64,000 nucleotides of DNA, from the NCBI RefSeq assembly GCF_001514285.1, contig NZ_KQ949031.1, positions 1 through 64,000 on the forward strand, in the 5' to 3' direction. The notes under the pieces are model-generated. The model was not told where the DNA came from. It did not search any database and saw only the letters and a list, made by a program, of their open reading frames with translations. This DNA is from Streptomyces sp. DSM 15324 (GTDB taxonomy: Bacteria; Actinomycetota; Actinomycetes; Streptomycetales; Streptomycetaceae). Both the position numbers and the translations under genes were made by a program. Shown piece after piece: positions 61,386 through 64,000 of this stretch. Within the stretch, counting starts at the first letter, position 1; every line of letters starts with the position of its first letter.

Positions 61386-61934
61386 TCAGCCCAGGTCGGG
61401 CGCGTATCCCGGAAGCACCCGGCGCAGGGCGCGCAGCGCGTAGTACGCGCGGGACTTCACGGTACCGGCAGGGATGCCGAGGGCTTCGGCGGCCTCCGCC
61501 ACACTCGCCCCCCGGAAGTACACGAGCACCAGGACTTCACGGTGTTCGGGAGTGAGTGTCTTCACAGCCTCGCGCACATCGAGGGCCGCGGCGGCCCGTT
61601 CGGCGTGGTCGGCGCAGACCGGTGCGTTCTCCAGCACGGCGTCCCCGACCTCCGGGGGCCGCGCCTGCCGGGCCCGCCGCGCGTCGATCGCGAGCCGCCG
61701 GCCGACGGTGAGCAGCCAGGGGCGTACGGAGTCGAACGCGTCGGTGCGCAGGGCCTCGGGGTGCTGCCAGGCGCGGACGAGGGTCTCCTGGACGAGGTCC
61801 TCGGCACGCTGGCGGTCGCCGTCGCAGAGCCGCAGCAGCAGCGCGAAGAGCGGCCGCCCGTGTTCCCGCTGGAGCGCGGCGAGTTCGTGTTCGGCGGTCG
61901 TCTTCGTGACGGCGAGGGCGGTTCCGGCGGTCAT
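61386..61934 (-). CDS. ECF-family RNA polymerase sigma factor
   Basis: A 182-residue sigma factor from ATG 61934; a longer frame to 62213 lacks sigma sequence and crosses the promoter of the divergent gene. Region 2 shows LLLRLCDGDRQRAEDLVQETLVRAWQHP, the DAFDSVRPWLLTVGRRLAIDARRAR block, and region 4 has LTPEHREVLVLVYFRGASVAEAAEALGIPAGTVKSRAYYAL. Its probable antagonist is the zinc anti-sigma factor at 59912-60571. Divergent from the CapA-type lipoprotein gene, a possible target. Confidence 0.93.
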   Translation of the reverse strand: MTAGTALAVTKTTAEHELAALQREHGRPLFALLLRLCDGDRQRAEDLVQETLVRAWQHPEALRTDAFDSVRPWLLTVGRRLAIDARRARQARPPEVGDAVLENAPVCADHAERAAAALDVREAVKTLTPEHREVLVLVYFRGASVAEAAEALGIPAGTVKSRAYYALRALRRVLPGYAPDLG

Positions 61935-62146
61935 GGGCGTATGGCACCGCAAGGCACCGGTTCGGGACAGGGTGCCGGCACGGCTCTGCGACGGACGGTC
62001 GATCGCGTCGACGAACGGTTCGACGAACGGTCGGGGGCTACGCCGATCGGGCGGCCCGTAGGGAGCGGCGGAGCGGTCCGTCCGGGGGCATGCGCTAGGA
62101 GTGAGGCGTGCGTAAATATGACAATCCATCAGAAATGGGGTGACCC

Positions 62147-63304
62147 ATGATCGTCGCACGCAGGCACGCGGTGGCGCTGGCCGTGACCGCCCTCCTCGCC
62201 GCCGGCGCCGCATGCCAGGCCCATGAGCGGGAACGTCAGCAGCCCCAGCGCCCCGGGCCGCCGGCCGCCTCCGCCGCCCGCGGCTTCACCCTCGTGGCCT
62301 CCGGCGACATCCTGCCGCACAGCTCGGTCGTCGAACGCGCCCAGTTCGACGGGGGCGGCACCGGTGACGACTTCCGCCCCATGCTCACGGACATCGCACC
62401 CGTCGTCTCCCGGGCCGACCTGGCCCTGTGCCAGCTGGACACCGTCTTCGGCGCGAACGGCCTCTACAGCGGCGCCCCCGTCTTCCGGTCCCCGCCCGAG
62501 ATCGCGCAGGCCCTCGCCGCCACCGGCTACGACGGCTGCTCCACCGCATCCGACCACAGCCTCGACGACGGTGCCGCCGGGGTGCAGCGCACCCTGGACG
62601 CCCTCGACGGCGCCGGCGTACGGCACGCGGGCACCGCCCGCTCCCAGGCCGAGGCCGACGCGGTCACCCTGCTGCACGCCGGCTCCGCCGAGGTCGCCCA
62701 CCTCGCCTACACCTACGGCACCGCCTCCCCGCTGCCCGCGGACCAGCCCTGGAGCGTCCACCTCGCCGACGAGCACCGCATCCTCGCCGACGCCCGGGCC
62801 GCCCGGAAAGCGGGCGCCGACGTGGTCGTCGTCTCCGTGCACGCGGGCACCCCGTGGCAGGACGCCCCCGACGAGCGGCAACTCGCCCTGGCCCGCGCCC
62901 TCACCGCCTCCCGTACGGCCGGCCGCCCCGACGTCGACCTCGTCCTCGGCACCCACGCCCACGTCCCGCAGGCGTACGAGAAGGTCAACGGCACCTGGGT
63001 CGTCTACGGCCTGGGCGACCAGATCGCCGGAGAGATGAGCGGCAACCAGGGCACCGAGGACCCCCGGGGCAACGAGTCCACCGTCGCCCGCTTCACCTTC
63101 GCCCCGCCCGCGCAGCCCGGCGGCCGCTGGAAGGTGGCCAAGGCGGAGTTCCTGCCGCAGATGTTCGACGTCGACGCGGGCCGGGTGGTGAACCTCAACC
63201 AGGCGCTCGCCCGGGGCGCGGGGGTCCAGGGTGTACGCGACCGGATCAGGGACGTCGTCCTCAGCCGGGGCGCGGCCAAGGACGGCCTGGTGATGGCGGA
63301 GTAG
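62147..63304 (+). CDS. CapA-family lipoprotein (PGA/CapA-type metallophosphatase fold)
   Basis: A 385-residue protein from ATG 62147. The signal peptide ends in a lipobox LLAAGAAC (Cys about residue 24), so it is probably anchored in the membrane. The CapA/PgsA domain shows TLVASGDILPHS, TASDHSLDDG, VVSVHAGTPW and GTHAHVPQAYEKVNG as the metal-site motifs. In capsule systems CapA works with CapB/C on poly-gamma-glutamate; none of these lie nearby, so the role here is unknown. Divergent from the ECF sigma gene. Confidence 0.9.
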   Translation: MIVARRHAVALAVTALLAAGAACQAHERERQQPQRPGPPAASAARGFTLVASGDILPHSSVVERAQFDGGGTGDDFRPMLTDIAPVVSRADLALCQLDTVFGANGLYSGAPVFRSPPEIAQALAATGYDGCSTASDHSLDDGAAGVQRTLDALDGAGVRHAGTARSQAEADAVTLLHAGSAEVAHLAYTYGTASPLPADQPWSVHLADEHRILADARAARKAGADVVVVSVHAGTPWQDAPDERQLALARALTASRTAGRPDVDLVLGTHAHVPQAYEKVNGTWVVYGLGDQIAGEMSGNQGTEDPRGNESTVARFTFAPPAQPGGRWKVAKAEFLPQMFDVDAGRVVNLNQALARGAGVQGVRDRIRDVVLSRGAAKDGLVMAE

Positions 63305-63344
63305 CCGTGCACCCGCCCGCCCGAAGTCCCGCCGGGCCGGACCG

Positions 63345-63830
63345 CTACGGCACCACCGTCACCGGCCACCGCCCCGCCTTCACCAGCCGCACCGCGACCG
63401 ACCCCACGATCCGGTGCCCGGCCTGCTCGGAGGCGCCCACCACCACCGCGTCGGCCTTGAGCTCGTCCGCGGCTCGCACCAGTCCCGTGTACGGGTCGCC
63501 GTGGAAGGTGTGGAACTCCCAGCGCACGTCGAATATCCCGCGCAGCCGCTCGGCGGACTCCCGGATCTGCGCGATCAGGTCCTCGGCGATCTGCCCGGTC
63601 GTCTCCGTGACCGGCACCCCGAAGGCCGCCCCCGCCGCCATCACCGGCTGCACGTACACCACGGCGAGCAGCGCGTGCTGGCGGCGGGCCAGACCGCTCG
63701 CGTAGGCCGCGGCCCGCAGGGAGGAGTCCGAGCCGTCGACCCCCACCAGGACGACCTTGGGGCCGTCCGTGCCCCGCTCGAACGGCTCCGAGGGCTCCCG
63801 CGCAGGCTGGTGCGCATGCTGTTCCGTCAC
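63345..63830 (-). CDS. Universal stress protein (UspA family)
   Basis: A 161-residue UspA-type protein. It has the VVLVGVDGSDSSLRAAAYASGLA nucleotide-loop start and the ATP-binding GASEQAGHRIVGSVAVRL (G-x2-G-x9-G-S type) near the end, with WPVTVVP at the C-terminus. It starts at 63830. Such proteins bind ATP or AMP and help dormancy and stress survival; target unknown. It is convergent with the CapA gene across 40 bp. Confidence 0.93.
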   Translation of the reverse strand: MTEQHAHQPAREPSEPFERGTDGPKVVLVGVDGSDSSLRAAAYASGLARRQHALLAVVYVQPVMAAGAAFGVPVTETTGQIAEDLIAQIRESAERLRGIFDVRWEFHTFHGDPYTGLVRAADELKADAVVVGASEQAGHRIVGSVAVRLVKAGRWPVTVVP

Positions 63831-64000
63831 GGCCCGAGGCTATCGGAACCCCCGGCTCCGCCCACCGCCCGGCCCGGGCAGCCGCCGTTCGACGGCGGCC
63901 CCCCCGGGTGTTCCCACAGCCGGTACCCGAGTGCCCTGCCGCAGGCTGACCTCCCACTCCCTGCTCGCGGCGGGCGGCGGGCGGCGGCCTCGGCGAGGGA
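63831..64000. other. Upstream of uspA: stem-loop, no gene supported to window end
   Basis: GCCGCCGT (63881-63888) and ACGGCGGC (63892-63899) form an 8-bp stem with a 3-nt loop. It may terminate a minus-strand gene entering from the right. The last 100 bases show no recognisable protein motif. Confidence 0.4.

Overview
The window is about 72% G+C with strong third-position GC bias, GTG/TTG starts and many ATGA/GTGA start-stop overlaps. Its gene content (NRPS cluster, glgA/glgC, gnd, panD, Rpf/LysM/M23 cell-wall enzyme, SpoIIE phosphatase, ECF sigma/anti-sigma pair) fits a Streptomyces chromosome. No rRNA, tRNA, CRISPR array or intact insertion sequence is visible.

Region 1 (1-15990) is the 3' part of a biosynthetic cluster. 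A truncated NRPS carries two N-methylating modules and a terminal thioesterase. It is translationally coupled to an alpha/beta-hydrolase kynurenine formamidase and a kynureninase. A CPA2 antiporter, an MbtH protein, an unknown protein, a divergent DUF6875-type protein, a ferredoxin and a P450 follow. My hand-read adenylation codes suggest Gly then Val. With N-methylation, a thioesterase and a tryptophan-to-(hydroxy)anthranilate branch, this matches the C-terminal part of actinomycin synthetase III (sarcosine, N-methylvaline). The rest of the cluster lies left of the window.

Region 2 (16099-21733, minus strand) is a five-gene operon: XRE/TPR-like regulator, TIR protein, P-loop NTPase, two-TM protein and a small protein. 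The TIR protein and the small protein both end in an amyloid-signalling-like G/V-Q-A-G motif. I read it as a candidate TIR/NTPase immune or conflict system. Two gene-poor stretches lie on either side of a DUF1269 protein.

Region 3 (23996-33300) is mosaic. It holds a membrane protein, relics of a PBP4-type carboxypeptidase and possibly a LysR regulator, a leaderless TetR gene, an MFS transporter, a self-sufficient CYP102-type P450-reductase with a palindromic operator in its promoter, and a frameshifted zinc alcohol dehydrogenase.

Region 4 (33277-48533) is mostly core metabolism: panD, gnd, a cell-wall hydrolase, a DMT permease, an FhuF-like protein, glgA/glgC, an acyltransferase, two short-chain dehydrogenases, an HD protein, an amidase and two unusual small proteins (65 and 57 aa).

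Region 5 (48622-52195) looks like a decaying L-fucose/L-rhamnose-type sugar operon: FadR-type regulator, SDR and aldo/keto reductase intact, mutarotase truncated, amidohydrolase multiply frameshifted.

Region 6 (52159-63830) carries an LMF-like membrane protein, a PAS-GAF-SpoIIE-HATPase phosphatase, an Fpg/Nei glycosylase, a two-gene EACC1-caspase conflict module, an ECF sigma/hypothetical/anti-sigma group, a CapA-type lipoprotein and a UspA protein.
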